A DNA stretch of 64,000 nucleotides, from NCBI RefSeq assembly GCF_001905545.1, contig NZ_LIPD01000023.1:124673-188672 (forward strand). Direction: 5' to 3'. The first letter of the stretch is position 1. The number at the start of each line of letters is the position of its first letter. The translations under genes were made by a program, and so were the position numbers. Under the pieces are notes generated by a model. It had not been told where the DNA came from. It searched no databases and worked only from the letters and a program-made list of their open reading frames with translations. This DNA comes from Streptomyces sp. CB02056 (GTDB lineage Bacteria > Actinomycetota > Actinomycetes > Streptomycetales > Streptomycetaceae). Positions 25,841 to 33,648 of this stretch are shown here, piece by piece.

Positions 25841-26524
25841 TCACCCGAAGGGGAGCCGCTCGTGGGTGGGGGGTCCCTCCCGCAGCCGGCGGCGGTCGAG
25901 GTCGGCTACGGTGCGGGCGAGGCCGAGCAGGGCCGGTCCTGCCTCCGCGGGCTCGTCCTCGCCGGGCCTCAGCAGTGCCGCGTAGGTGTACGCCACGGTG
26001 TCGACCCAGGTGCGGGTGTGGTGGCGGTGCCACGGGTGGGAGTACCCGATGGCCCTGGCCAGGACGTCGGCGGTGAGTGACCCGTCGGCGGCGTCTGCGT
26101 CGCGGACGATGAGTCGGGCGGCGGCGTGGTCCGCGTCCAGGGTGGGAGCCCAGGTCCCGTCGGCGAGGTGGGCCTGCGTCCGGGCGACGACGTCCGCGGC
26201 CCGGCCGGAGCGGGGCGTCGTTTCCGTGCCAGCGGCTGTGGTGATCACCTGCTGCATGGCGGCGACGCCGCCGTCGCCGGTGAACGGGTGCCGGATCCCG
26301 CAGGCGCCGCAGAGCAGTTCCAGCTCGTCGGTCCACCGGCCGTGGGCGAGCAGTCGCTGGGTTCCGCAGCGGCACCGCAGCACCTTCTCGCCGCGCAGGG
26401 CCCAGGGCTCGTTGGTGTCGTCGTACGTCCAGCTGGTGTAGGGGACATACACCGAGTCGACGGCAACCCGCCAGAGCTGGTCGGGGTCCCGGGTGGGCGG
26501 CGTCGCGGCCGGAGCGGTCGTCAC
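25841..26524 (-). CDS. hypothetical zinc-ribbon protein
   Basis: A 227-aa protein from GTG 26524, which has AAGGAGG six bases upstream. Near residue 40 it has VLRCRCGTQRLLAHGRW and LELLCGACGIRHPFTG, a C-x-C...C-x2-C zinc ribbon. The C-terminal part is helical (PWHRHHTRTWVDTVAYTYAA). It is unrecognised as a family. It lies upstream of, and in the same direction as, the EEP gene with 68 bp between them, so the two may be co-transcribed. Confidence 0.55.
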   Translation of the reverse strand: MTTAPAATPPTRDPDQLWRVAVDSVYVPYTSWTYDDTNEPWALRGEKVLRCRCGTQRLLAHGRWTDELELLCGACGIRHPFTGDGGVAAMQQVITTAAGTETTPRSGRAADVVARTQAHLADGTWAPTLDADHAAARLIVRDADAADGSLTADVLARAIGYSHPWHRHHTRTWVDTVAYTYAALLRPGEDEPAEAGPALLGLARTVADLDRRRLREGPPTHERLPFG

Positions 26525-26770
26525 GTGGGCCTCCTTGCTGGTGTCCCCTCTGCCTACCACAGGAACCCGGCAGGAGTGGGCGGTTGGAGGGGAGCGGGCA
26601 GCGGCGCTGCGGGAGAGCCGGTCGGCGGCGCCACAGGACAGAGCGTGTCTAGCCCCCCGGGGCCGTGGCCGGACCCGGCCGTTTCACGGGCCGGCTTGCC
26701 CGATGTCGGGCGCCGCCGTGTGCGGCGAGGACCGCCGGGCCCGGACAGGCGGGTGGCCGGCACGCACCGT

Positions 26771-26804
26771 CAGGGCCGGGACAGCAGAGGTTGTCCCGGC
26801 CCTG
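26771..26804. terminator. perfect hairpin
   Basis: CAGGGCCGGGACA at 26771-26783 and its exact complement at 26792-26804 enclose 8 nt. It lies just downstream of the stop of the 26822-27025 minus gene and is probably its terminator. Confidence 0.75.
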
Positions 26805-26821
26805 TGCTGGTTCCGGGGCCG

Positions 26822-27025
26822 TCAGACGTCGGCGCTGGCGACCAGGCCGCCGGGGCCGAGCGGCCGGCGGGCGCCGCGCACGGGCGGCTGTACGGGGCCG
26901 TCCGCGGGGGGCAGCGGGACCTGGGCCCGTTCCACTGCGGTCAGCCGGGCCTCCGGCGACACCTGGGCGGGTCTGGCCGGGGTTTCGGGGGATGGGCGCC
27001 ACAGCGGGCGCCGGTCGGAAGTCAT
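26822..27025 (-). CDS. small hypothetical protein
   Basis: A 67-aa frame from ATG 27025 with a G-rich region upstream. It is Pro/Arg-rich (PLWRPSPETPARPAQVSPEA) with a possible short helix (ARLTAVERAQVPL). There is no recognisable domain. A strong terminator directly follows its stop, which favours a real transcript. Confidence 0.4.
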   Translation of the reverse strand: MTSDRRPLWRPSPETPARPAQVSPEARLTAVERAQVPLPPADGPVQPPVRGARRPLGPGGLVASADV

Positions 27026-27188
27026 GATCGACAGTCTGGCAGTTCCCCCTCGGGGGCGAGGGCTGTTCGGTGGCAACACCGGGGCCGTGCGTGGTGATTC
27101 GCCCGGTGACCGGCTCCGGGGCGCGGGTGGTGGTCGGGGCAGGGTCTGGGCCCGGCGGCCGTGGCCGCGCCGTGCCTGGCCGCCGTCG

Positions 27189-27515
27189 TCAGCGGGCTGA
27201 CGGTGCCTGGGCGACCTGGAGGTTGGTGAACCCGGCGCAGAGGACGGCGTCGCGGACCGGGACGGGGCCGGGGTCGCCGAGCGCGGGGGCGGCCTCCGCG
27301 AGGGTGACGGTGTCGGCCCTGCCGTCGGTGCGGCGGTACGTGGCCAGGGTGGTGTAGGCCGGGCCGTTGAGGTAAGGCCGGTGCCCGGCCAGGGTGTCCA
27401 GCTCCTTGAGGACGGCGGTGGTCGAGCGCACCAGCGCGCCGGCGCGCATCTGCAGCCGCAGCGACTCGGCCACCCCGGTGGTCGCCAGGGTCCAGTCGTC
27501 CTCGCTGAGCACCAC
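27189..27515 (-). CDS. hypothetical protein, possibly 5'-truncated
   Basis: A 108-aa protein read from GTG 27515. Protein-like sequence continues upstream in the same frame (PWAEAIVAWYRGRPQRPGWR) until a stop near 27640 but without another start codon, so the gene may have lost its 5' end. Its beginning, SEDDWTLATTGVAESLRLQM, resembles the start of the 28921-30336 product (KDDWVVATTG). Function unknown. Confidence 0.45.
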   Translation of the reverse strand: MVLSEDDWTLATTGVAESLRLQMRAGALVRSTTAVLKELDTLAGHRPYLNGPAYTTLATYRRTDGRADTVTLAEAAPALGDPGPVPVRDAVLCAGFTNLQVAQAPSAR

Positions 27516-27861
27516 CTCGTCGCGCCAGCCCGGGCGCTGCGGCCGTCCGCGGTACCACGCGACGATCGCCTCGGCCCACGGCCAGGCGTCGGTGTACAGG
27601 GGCCGACCGGCGTGTGCGGCGGCGTACTGCGCGGCTCGGTGTCAGGGTCGTACACGGGGGCGTCCCGGCGGTGACAGATAGCCAGTAGTCGGCCGTGCCA
27701 CCCGGTCCCGCCGCAGTAGCCTCCCAGGCGTCGCCGCGGGGTCGAGGCCGCCGCGGCCCGGCTGCTCCGGGTCGGTCGGCCGATTCCCCCGAGGGTGGTG
27801 ACGTGGGAGGCCGGGGTGCCTAGAGTGGTGCGCCCCGATCATGAACCATCTGGAGGTCGTC

Positions 27862-28017
27862 ATGGCTGCTGCTCGTCCGCGTAGGGACTCGGTGTGGGGC
27901 GCGGTGCCGGACACTATCTGGGGCTTCGACTCCACATGGGGGTTCGACGTCGATTCGTCGTGGGGTGGCGTCGACTCGGGCTGGAACGCCGAGCACCGTC
28001 CCAAGCCCGGCGCGTAA
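27862..28017 (+). CDS. short Trp-rich repeat peptide
   Basis: A 51-aa peptide from ATG 27862 with GGAGG five bases upstream; a TAGAGT -10-like element lies about 45 bp before it. After a basic start (AAARPRRDSV) it carries five Trp residues in a loose repeat: VWGAV, IWGFDST, WGFDVDSS, WGGVDSG, WN. The repeat alternates W-G with Asp/Ser, and the peptide ends NAEHRPKPGA. I know no family. The pattern could be a leader/core ribosomal peptide, a small binding protein or a regulator. A clear terminator follows. It is the only plus-strand gene in this stretch. Confidence 0.55.
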   Translation: MAAARPRRDSVWGAVPDTIWGFDSTWGFDVDSSWGGVDSGWNAEHRPKPGA

Positions 28018-28085
28018 GACCGGTCCGGGGTGTCCCCGGGTGCATCCCGGCCTCGTGGTCCCGTAGGCGACGGCGAGACGTTGGC

Positions 28086-28116
28086 GGGGCGGACGGGCCG
28101 GAAACCTGTCCGCCCC
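28086..28116 (+). terminator. hairpin after the Trp-rich peptide gene
   Basis: GGGGCGGAC at 28086-28094 pairs with GTCCGCCCC at 28108-28116, 68 bp after the stop of the small gene and before the convergent 28154 gene. Confidence 0.65.
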
Positions 28117-28153
28117 CTTCAGCGCCGTGGCGTTTCTGGGGCCGGGGTGCTGT

Positions 28154-28795
28154 TCAGCGGTCGTAGCCTTCGCGCGCGTCGCTGACCTTGCTGGCCAGCA
28201 AGGTGCGGCGCTCCTGGTCCTCGCGGATGATCCGGCCGATCTGGACATCGGTGACACCCAGGGCCTTGCCGGCGCGCGTCTTGCCGCCTCGCTCGGGGCC
28301 CGCGAGTTCGGTGACCAGGCGCGCGTAGGCGCGCTGCTGCAGCGCGTCCTGGCGCGCGAGCGAGCGGCGCTGGCGCTTGATCTGGGCGGCGGCCAGGCCC
28401 GGTTCGACGGGCAGCGCCAGGAGCAGGACCGCCGCGTACTCGTCCAGGGCCGCCTGGTCCCGGTCGAGGTCCTCCCAGCCTTTGGCGTAGCTGTCGAGGT
28501 CGTCCTGTCGGTCCTGGATGACGGAGACGATGTCGCCGAGGTCGTCGGCGGCGGCGTCGGGGGCGAGCTGCTGGACCCTCAGCTCCGTCGCTTTCATCAC
28601 GTCGGCGGGGTCGGCGTCGTAGGCCCACCAGACGGTCCGGGTCGTCGGGTCGAGGACCAGGTGGTGGAACTCGGCCTGAAGGAGGGCTGTCAGGGCCGTG
28701 AGCTCGTAGGCGTCGGCGCTGGTGTGCCGCGCGATGTGCTCCAGGGCGGCGTCCCACGTGTCGGTGGTGGTCTCGGCCAGCGGTCGTTGCTTCAT
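28154..28795 (-). CDS. HTH-type DNA-binding protein
   Basis: A 213-aa protein from ATG 28795 after AAAGGGG. The N-terminal half is acidic and helical (AALEHIARHTSADAYELTAL, then LVLDPTTRTVWWAYDADPAD). The C-terminal part is basic with a helix-turn-helix, RGGKTRAGKALGVTDVQIGR followed by IIREDQERRTLL. It probably binds DNA. A nearly perfect double palindrome lies at 28838-28876, between its start and the upstream minus-strand gene, so it likely controls itself. Confidence 0.55.
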   Translation of the reverse strand: MKQRPLAETTTDTWDAALEHIARHTSADAYELTALTALLQAEFHHLVLDPTTRTVWWAYDADPADVMKATELRVQQLAPDAAADDLGDIVSVIQDRQDDLDSYAKGWEDLDRDQAALDEYAAVLLLALPVEPGLAAAQIKRQRRSLARQDALQQRAYARLVTELAGPERGGKTRAGKALGVTDVQIGRIIREDQERRTLLASKVSDAREGYDR

Positions 28796-28837
28796 GGTGT
28801 GCCCCTTTGGTGGCTGTCGGTAGCGACACCACTTATT

Positions 28838-28876
28838 CAACGCCCCCCCGTTGGAATTGTCAACGGGGGGACGTTG
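28838..28876. promoter_or_regulatory. double-palindrome operator
   Basis: CAACGCCCCCCCGTTG (28838-28853) and CAACGGGGGGACGTTG (28861-28876) are inverted copies with 15 of 16 matches and a 7-nt spacer GAATTGT. Each arm is itself flanked by CAACG/CGTTG. It lies 43 bp before the start of the HTH gene. Confidence 0.65.
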
Positions 28877-28920
28877 AAAGTGTCGGCCCGTCGGCCTTCA
28901 CGCCGGCTTCGTCCCGGGTG

Positions 28921-30336
28921 TCAGGACCGTCCCGGGGCGGAATCGTGCCGCTGGAGCAGCAGCGACACGCGGGCGTGGAGCAGCAGCCTGTGTTCCGCGG
29001 CGCGGGGGAGGTTCCCGATCAGCGGTGCCCACTGGTCCGGCCCGGCCAGCCGCAGCCCGGTGCGGCCCAGCAGACTGTGGGTGGTGCAGGCCACCAGTAC
29101 CTGGCCGAGTCGGTAGCCGCTCGGGATCGCCTCCCGGAGCTGTTTCAGGCGCTCCCGGGGGCGTTGTGCCTGGGTGATCCACTGCGTCAGCAGCGCGGCC
29201 ACCGGCTCCAGGTCCGTCTCCAGGCCGAACACCTCGCGGGTGTAGGCGTGGGCGAGGTCGACCAGGGCCTCGCGCTCCCCCAGGGTCCAGCCGTCGGCCG
29301 ACAGCGCGTCGTGCAGCGCCAGGAGCAGGGGACGGTTGAGACCGTACTCGACTTCGAACAGCAGCCGGGCCGCGTCGTCCCCGCCCTCCGCGTCGAACAG
29401 CGGCCGGTCCGCCTCCTCCTCGTTCGCGGCCGGCTTCTCGCCCCGTTCCCCGGCGAGGTGGCGGCACAACGCCCGCCAGCCTTCGCGCAGGCGGGCGTTG
29501 GCCTCGACGGTGGCGAGGAAGACGGGCATGCCGCGGCGAGCGCGGGTGACCTTCAGCCAGGGCTCCTGGTTGTCGTTGCGGAAGCGCCACAGCGTCGCGC
29601 CGCACAGGGGGGAGCCCTCCCCGGAGTCGTGGGTGGCGTCACGGATCGCGAAGAGCGCGACCAGCTCGGGCCTGGCGCCCGGCCGCAGGCTTCGGAAGCC
29701 GCCGTCCATGATGCGGCGGGCGCGGTCGACGTTGTGGCGGGCGAACGCGGCCATGGCCGTTTCGCGCTCGCAGTCCAGGACGGTGGCGTCGCCGGCACTG
29801 GCCCACGCGCCGTACGGCAGGGCCCACATCGCGATCCGGCAGGCCCGGCAGACCGGCCAGCCCCTCACGCCGGGCGGCGTGACGTTCAGCGTCCGCTCGG
29901 TGCCGAACAGCGGCAGGCCGCTCTTCCCCCAGGCCACCGCCGTGTCGGCGCCGCAGAAGGTACAGGGACGTGACTTCGACCGGGGCGGGTCCGGGGCGAA
30001 GAGCTGCTCGATGCGTGGTCGCAGCACGGCCGCGTCCTGTGGGCGTCGTCCGTGGGTGGCGGGCGAGTTGGGGTAGAGGCTGAACAGGGCCTTCCACCAG
30101 TCGTAGCGTCCGAGGTCGGTGTCCTCACGGGCGGTGGCCGCGGCCACCGCGTCCGTGACGATCACGTCGGCCACCGTGTCCAGGTCGGCGGTGGTCACCA
30201 GGTGCGGCGCGGCGCGGCCGGCAAGCACCGCCACGGCCCACGCGCCCGCGCGTTGGAACGGATGGTGGGAGGCCTTCAATCCCGCGCTGGCGGCCGTACC
30301 GGTCGTCGCGACCACCCAGTCGTCCTTCTGCTGCAA
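28921..30336 (-). CDS. zinc-motif protein resembling type I-B Cas8b/Cst1; orphan
   Basis: A 471-aa protein read from TTG 30336 with AAGGTGA before it. C-x2-C pairs lie at residues 125/128 (CTFCGADTAVAWGKSGLPLF) and 163/166 (PPGVRGWPVCRACRIAMWAL, then PYG). The layout C-x2-C-G...K-x3-P-L...N-x-x-P-x-G-x2-G-x-x-x-C-x2-C-x-x-A-x3-L-P is what I recall for Cas8b1/Cst1 large subunits. The rest is helical (DRARRIMDGGFRSLRPGARP and VEYGLNRPLLLALHDALSAD). No Cas5, Cas7, Cas3, Cas6 or CRISPR repeat occurs in the window, so if related it is a stand-alone derivative. It could equally be an unrelated zinc protein. Upstream of and parallel to the HTH gene. Confidence 0.45.
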   Translation of the reverse strand: MQQKDDWVVATTGTAASAGLKASHHPFQRAGAWAVAVLAGRAAPHLVTTADLDTVADVIVTDAVAAATAREDTDLGRYDWWKALFSLYPNSPATHGRRPQDAAVLRPRIEQLFAPDPPRSKSRPCTFCGADTAVAWGKSGLPLFGTERTLNVTPPGVRGWPVCRACRIAMWALPYGAWASAGDATVLDCERETAMAAFARHNVDRARRIMDGGFRSLRPGARPELVALFAIRDATHDSGEGSPLCGATLWRFRNDNQEPWLKVTRARRGMPVFLATVEANARLREGWRALCRHLAGERGEKPAANEEEADRPLFDAEGGDDAARLLFEVEYGLNRPLLLALHDALSADGWTLGEREALVDLAHAYTREVFGLETDLEPVAALLTQWITQAQRPRERLKQLREAIPSGYRLGQVLVACTTHSLLGRTGLRLAGPDQWAPLIGNLPRAAEHRLLLHARVSLLLQRHDSAPGRS

Positions 30337-30768
30337 GGCCGCTCACCTTCTCCTGGTCGCCGACAGCGCGCGGCTGGCTTCCGTGCCGGGGCGCACGGGG
30401 CCGCTGGCCGTCGCGAACTCGGGGCAGCGTCCCACGGCGTCGGTCGTCGAGGGTTCCGCAGTCACTCTTTCGGGTGGCAATGGAGGCCTTCGCGGGCGGG
30501 CGAGCAGGACGACTCGACCCCGGGCCGGTGGTGTGGCCGACGGGCCGCCCCTCACCTCTGCCCGGCCATCGGCCCCGCCCTCGAACAGGCCCCGCGGCCC
30601 GATGTCGAGCGGTGGCCCGCAGGCCTCAGCCGGTCGGCGCCGGCTGCGACGCCACCTGCCGCACCGCCAGCGGTCCGCTCCCCGCCCGCGTGCCCGGCGG
30701 TCCCGGACCTGCGGGCGTCGGGGACCCGCCGGTGCCTGGCGGCATCGGGGTGGCTGACGCTTGATCAC
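30337..30768. other. gap without a supported gene
   Basis: About 430 bp separate the divergent Cas8b-like and SOS operons. Bases 30582-30602 share a 21-bp identical block with 11022-11042 (start CTCGAACAGG), near the copy-1 sigma gene. No gene is supported. Confidence 0.4.
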
Positions 30769-30784
30769 TCGAACACATGCTCGA
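30769..30784 (+). promoter_or_regulatory. LexA SOS box
   Basis: TCGAACACATGCTCGA matches the actinobacterial LexA consensus TCGAAC-N4-GTTCGA at 11 of 12 defined positions and ends 11 bp before the start codon at 30796. Binding here would block transcription until DNA damage. Confidence 0.75.
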
Positions 30785-30795
30785 ATAATGGGGGT

Positions 30796-31437
30796 ATGAC
30801 CGCCGCTGTCCCGTTCTCCAGCCGCCCGCACCAGCCCGGTACGGAGCCGGGCGACGCCGTGCGGGCGCCCCGGGAACTGATGACGCTGCCCGGGCTGCAC
30901 CACGACGTGCGGCGCTGGCACCTGGTCGAGGTCCGGCTCGGCGGCGGATGGAGGCCCGCGCTGCTGAGCGTCTGGCGGCGCCCGCCCGCCGGCACCGGCT
31001 GGGTCGCCCACGTCCGCTGGGGCCCGGACGGGCCGGGCCCCGGCAAGGAGGAATGGGCCTGGCTGCTGTTCGACGAGGCCACGATCCGCCCGCTGTCCGA
31101 ACCCGCGGCCCCCGTCCTGCCGAAGGACGCCGTCACGGTGCCGTCGGAGATGATCGGCGCGCCCGCCGCGGACGACTCCGGCCGCTGCTGGCGCCTGGCC
31201 TGGATCCGCGTGGATGGCCGCTGGCGCTCCGGAGTGGTCACCGAGCGGCGCCGTCCCGCGCCCGACCTGCCGTGGATCGTCCACGCGCGCTGGGGCGAGG
31301 ACCGCCAGGCCGCCTGGGTGGTCGCCGACCCGGCCACGGTGCGCCCGATCCCCGACGAAGCGCGGGACGCCTCGCCGGGCGAGGCCGTCGTACCCGAGCC
31401 GGCCGCACAGCCCTCCTCCGCCGGGGCGGACCGGTGA
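30796..31437 (+). CDS. unknown protein with duplicated domain, SOS operon
   Basis: A 213-aa protein from ATG 30796, directly behind the LexA box. It consists of two related halves: residues 40-100 (RRWHLVEVRLGGGWRPALLS to ATIRPL) and 130-194 (RCWRLAWIRVDGRWRSGVVT to ATVRPI). Each follows W-x-L-x-x-x-R-x-D/G-G-x-W and ends in H-x-R-W-G...P-x-T-x-R-P, a small beta-rich fold. The family is unknown to me. Its stop overlaps the ImuA'-like gene start by 4 bp, so it belongs to the same damage-induced operon. Confidence 0.6.
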   Translation: MTAAVPFSSRPHQPGTEPGDAVRAPRELMTLPGLHHDVRRWHLVEVRLGGGWRPALLSVWRRPPAGTGWVAHVRWGPDGPGPGKEEWAWLLFDEATIRPLSEPAAPVLPKDAVTVPSEMIGAPAADDSGRCWRLAWIRVDGRWRSGVVTERRRPAPDLPWIVHARWGEDRQAAWVVADPATVRPIPDEARDASPGEAVVPEPAAQPSSAGADR

Positions 31438-32165
31438 GCGGCCGGATCGCCGCCGTACCCGCACCGGCCGGACCGGAGCGCGGAGAGCGGCTGGCGGCCA
31501 TGCTGGAGGAGACCAGCCCGCAGGCCCGCCGCGCCCGCGTCGAAGCCGCCACCCGGCCGGTCCTGCCCGCTCTGGAACCGCTCCTGCCGGACGGCCGCCT
31601 GCCCAAGGGCGCCGTTGTCGAGGTCCTCGACACCGCCCTGCTCCTCGCGACCGCGGCCGGCCCGGCCGCCGCGTCCGACACCCTCTGGACCGCGATCATC
31701 GGCTGGCCCGACCTCGGACTCGCCGCCGCCCGCGCCTACGGCCTCCCCTGGGAGCGCACCCTGCTGGCCGACGAACCCGGCGACCACTGGGCCGAGACCG
31801 CCTCCGTCCTCGCCGACGCCTGCGACACGATCATCCTCAAACCCACCAGCACCCCCGCACCGCGCCAGCTCGCCCGCCTCGAACAACGCCTGCGCACCAC
31901 CGGCACCACCCTCCTCACCCCCCTCCCCTGGCCCGGCACCGCCCAGCTGCGCCTGACGGTGAGCGAATCGGTCTGGAGCGGACTCGGGGACGGCCACGGG
32001 GCCCTGGAGTCCCGGACAGTCGCCGCCCGTTGCACGGGGAGAGGCCGAGCAGGTCGGCCGCGCGAGGTGCACCTGCTGCTGCCGGACGGGGACGGAGGGG
32101 CGAGCACGGCACCCTCCAGGACGGTCGGATGGCTGCCCGCGACGGTCAGCGCCACCGGTTCCTGA
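31434..32165 (+). CDS. imuA': ImuA'-like SOS mutagenesis protein
   Basis: A 243-aa protein, GTG start overlapping the previous stop. LPALEPLLPDGRLPKGAVVE (about 43-62) is the typical start of the RecA-like core of actinobacterial ImuA'. WPDLGLAAARAYGLPWERTL, ILKPTSTPAPRQLARLEQRL and a C-terminal EVHLLLPDG strand follow. The Walker A lysine motif is lost, as expected in this family. ImuA' normally works with ImuB and DnaE2 in error-prone repair. Neither partner is present downstream, so it would need chromosomal partners. The LexA box upstream supports the call. Confidence 0.55.
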   Translation: MSGRIAAVPAPAGPERGERLAAMLEETSPQARRARVEAATRPVLPALEPLLPDGRLPKGAVVEVLDTALLLATAAGPAAASDTLWTAIIGWPDLGLAAARAYGLPWERTLLADEPGDHWAETASVLADACDTIILKPTSTPAPRQLARLEQRLRTTGTTLLTPLPWPGTAQLRLTVSESVWSGLGDGHGALESRTVAARCTGRGRAGRPREVHLLLPDGDGGASTAPSRTVGWLPATVSATGS

Positions 32166-32497
32166 GGCGGGACGGGCCAGCCGTTGGGCGGCCGGTCCGA
32201 CAGCCGGATCCGCAGGTGGAACGGGTGGCCCGTGCGTACGGCTGCTGGGCGGGATAACAGCATGGCGGCCGCGTGGGTCGCGGAGAAGGTCCTGGCGGCC
32301 GCTGCGGGGACGGTGGTATCAGACGAACCATCAGCACTCCATCGGACGTTCAGCGGACACCGCGAGCGGGGGTGGCAGCACCGATTCTGATATGTGATCC
32401 AAGTCACAAAAAAATCTTCAAGATCTTTGCCGGATCCGCCCATCGCCGTCCCCAGAGGGTGGGGGAACCTCCCCGGAATACGGAGGAACGAGAAGAG
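32166..32497. other. leader of cassette copy 2
   Basis: The stretch contains a short plus-strand frame without start signal, the CRP-like site, an AT-rich block at 32408-32428 and a G-rich leader. The leader's last 40 bp (GGAACCTCCCC through GGAGGAACGAG) resemble the leader of copy 1. Confidence 0.5.
32393..32408 (+). promoter_or_regulatory. CRP-like operator upstream of cassette copy 2
   Basis: TGTGATCCAAGTCACA is a perfect TGTGA-N6-TCACA palindrome and also fits the Streptomyces Crp pattern GTG-N6-G-N-CAC. It ends 89-90 nt before the start at 32498, the same distance as in copy 1. Confidence 0.6.
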
Positions 32498-33427
32498 ATG
32501 ACCACGACGAGCCAGTCCTGCGCCCTTCCGGCCGGACTCGCCGCGCTCGCCGAGCCCACCGGCTGGCCCGGCCGAGCCGTGAAGTGCATGGAGCCCGAGA
32601 TGGGAACCGAGGCCAGCGGCCAGGTTGCCAGCGAGATCGCGACCCCGCTGCTGCTGGGCGGCCCCGGCATGTTCTTCATCCCGGCCGGCCCCTTCGAGAT
32701 CGCCTGGACCTACCGGAAGGTCGAGTTCATCCTCAACGGGCCGAACCTGCTGAGGCACGCCAGCTTCGGGTTCATCGCGTTCGAGGTGGAGCCGCCGACG
32801 AAGGAGATGCTCCTGGCGGCCCTCGCGGCCCGGTGGGCCGCGATCGTGGGCGACTACGCGGCCGTCGACGACTTCACCCGCAATGTCCTCGGTCACCGGA
32901 AGGCCGAGGAGTGGCGGGACGCGGTGATCAGCGGGCTGCTCGGCGACTGGGTCGACCGCCTGGGCGGCTACCTGACCGACCCGGAGCTGCTGAGGATCCT
33001 GCGCGCCTACACCGCCGCCGAGCGCCGACGATGGACGGAGCTGTGGGAGCACCGGTTCGGTGGCTTCCACTGGCGAGCACCCGACGGCACCGTCCGTGCG
33101 GGCAAGGGCAAGCGGGTGTGGCTGCTGGAGACGCCGAACCGCGACGGCGTGACGGTCTGGGACGTGTGCCCGGACAAGCCCGCCCCCGACGCTCTCGTCC
33201 TGGACCACGACTTCACGGACCCCCGGGTCGACGCCGTGCTCCGCGGTCTCGACGCGACGGAGGCCGCCATCGCCAACCTCTGGGCCTCCCGCAAGGCCAC
33301 CTGGGCCGACGCCGCCCTCGACCTCGGCCTGCCCGCCGCTTACGGAGACCGGGTCCGCCGCAAGCTCGGCCACCTTGGCGACCGGCACACCGAGCGCGCC
33401 CTCGCCGCCGCGGAGGTGACCCGATGA
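32498..33427 (+). CDS. conserved unknown protein, cassette copy 2 (309 aa)
   Basis: Read from ATG 32498 with GGAGGAACG upstream. It is paralogous to the 9494-10438 product: CALPAGLAAL start, LAALAARWAAIVGDYAAVDD, FTRNVLGH, TDPELLRILRAYTAAERRRW, VWLLETPNRDGVTVWDV and the C-terminal ATEAAIANLWASRKATWADA. Residues 35-100 differ strongly between copies, so that part may contact different partners. The C-terminal end (YGDRVRRKLGHLGDRHTERA) could form an HTH. The family is not recognised. Its stop overlaps the 74-aa membrane gene by 4 bp. Confidence 0.65.
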   Translation: MTTTSQSCALPAGLAALAEPTGWPGRAVKCMEPEMGTEASGQVASEIATPLLLGGPGMFFIPAGPFEIAWTYRKVEFILNGPNLLRHASFGFIAFEVEPPTKEMLLAALAARWAAIVGDYAAVDDFTRNVLGHRKAEEWRDAVISGLLGDWVDRLGGYLTDPELLRILRAYTAAERRRWTELWEHRFGGFHWRAPDGTVRAGKGKRVWLLETPNRDGVTVWDVCPDKPAPDALVLDHDFTDPRVDAVLRGLDATEAAIANLWASRKATWADAALDLGLPAAYGDRVRRKLGHLGDRHTERALAAAEVTR

Positions 33428-33648
33428 GCCGCCGCCCGCCCGCCCCGGAGGCGGAGCGCGGCCTGCTGCTGCGCGTGCCGGCCGCGCCGACCTGCACCGC
33501 GATGGCCGGCACCGGCTCCGTCACCGGCGCGCTGCTGTCGGGCACGGTGCCGCCGGACTCCCCGCTGGTGTGGCCGCTGATCGTCCTCGCTCTCGGCTCC
33601 ATGGCCTACGACCTCGGCGTCAGGGCCCTGCGGCGGCGCGGTAGCTGA
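33424..33648 (+). CDS. 74-aa membrane protein, cassette copy 2
   Basis: ATG overlapping the upstream stop (ATGA). One hydrophobic helix (PLVWPLIVLALGSMAYDLGV) is followed by basic RALRRRGS. From CTAMA onwards it is almost identical to the copy-1 protein at 9273-9497, much more than their partner proteins are to each other. This suggests either recent conversion or tight constraint. Probably an inner-membrane partner of the 309-aa protein. Confidence 0.6.
   Translation: MSRRPPAPEAERGLLLRVPAAPTCTAMAGTGSVTGALLSGTVPPDSPLVWPLIVLALGSMAYDLGVRALRRRGS

Noticed and set aside
31736..33388. Long minus-strand frame (550 codons) opposite the ImuA'-like gene and cassette copy 2
   Set aside because: The opposing genes have strong signals (SOS box, overlap starts, paralogy), and this frame has no start site or domain.
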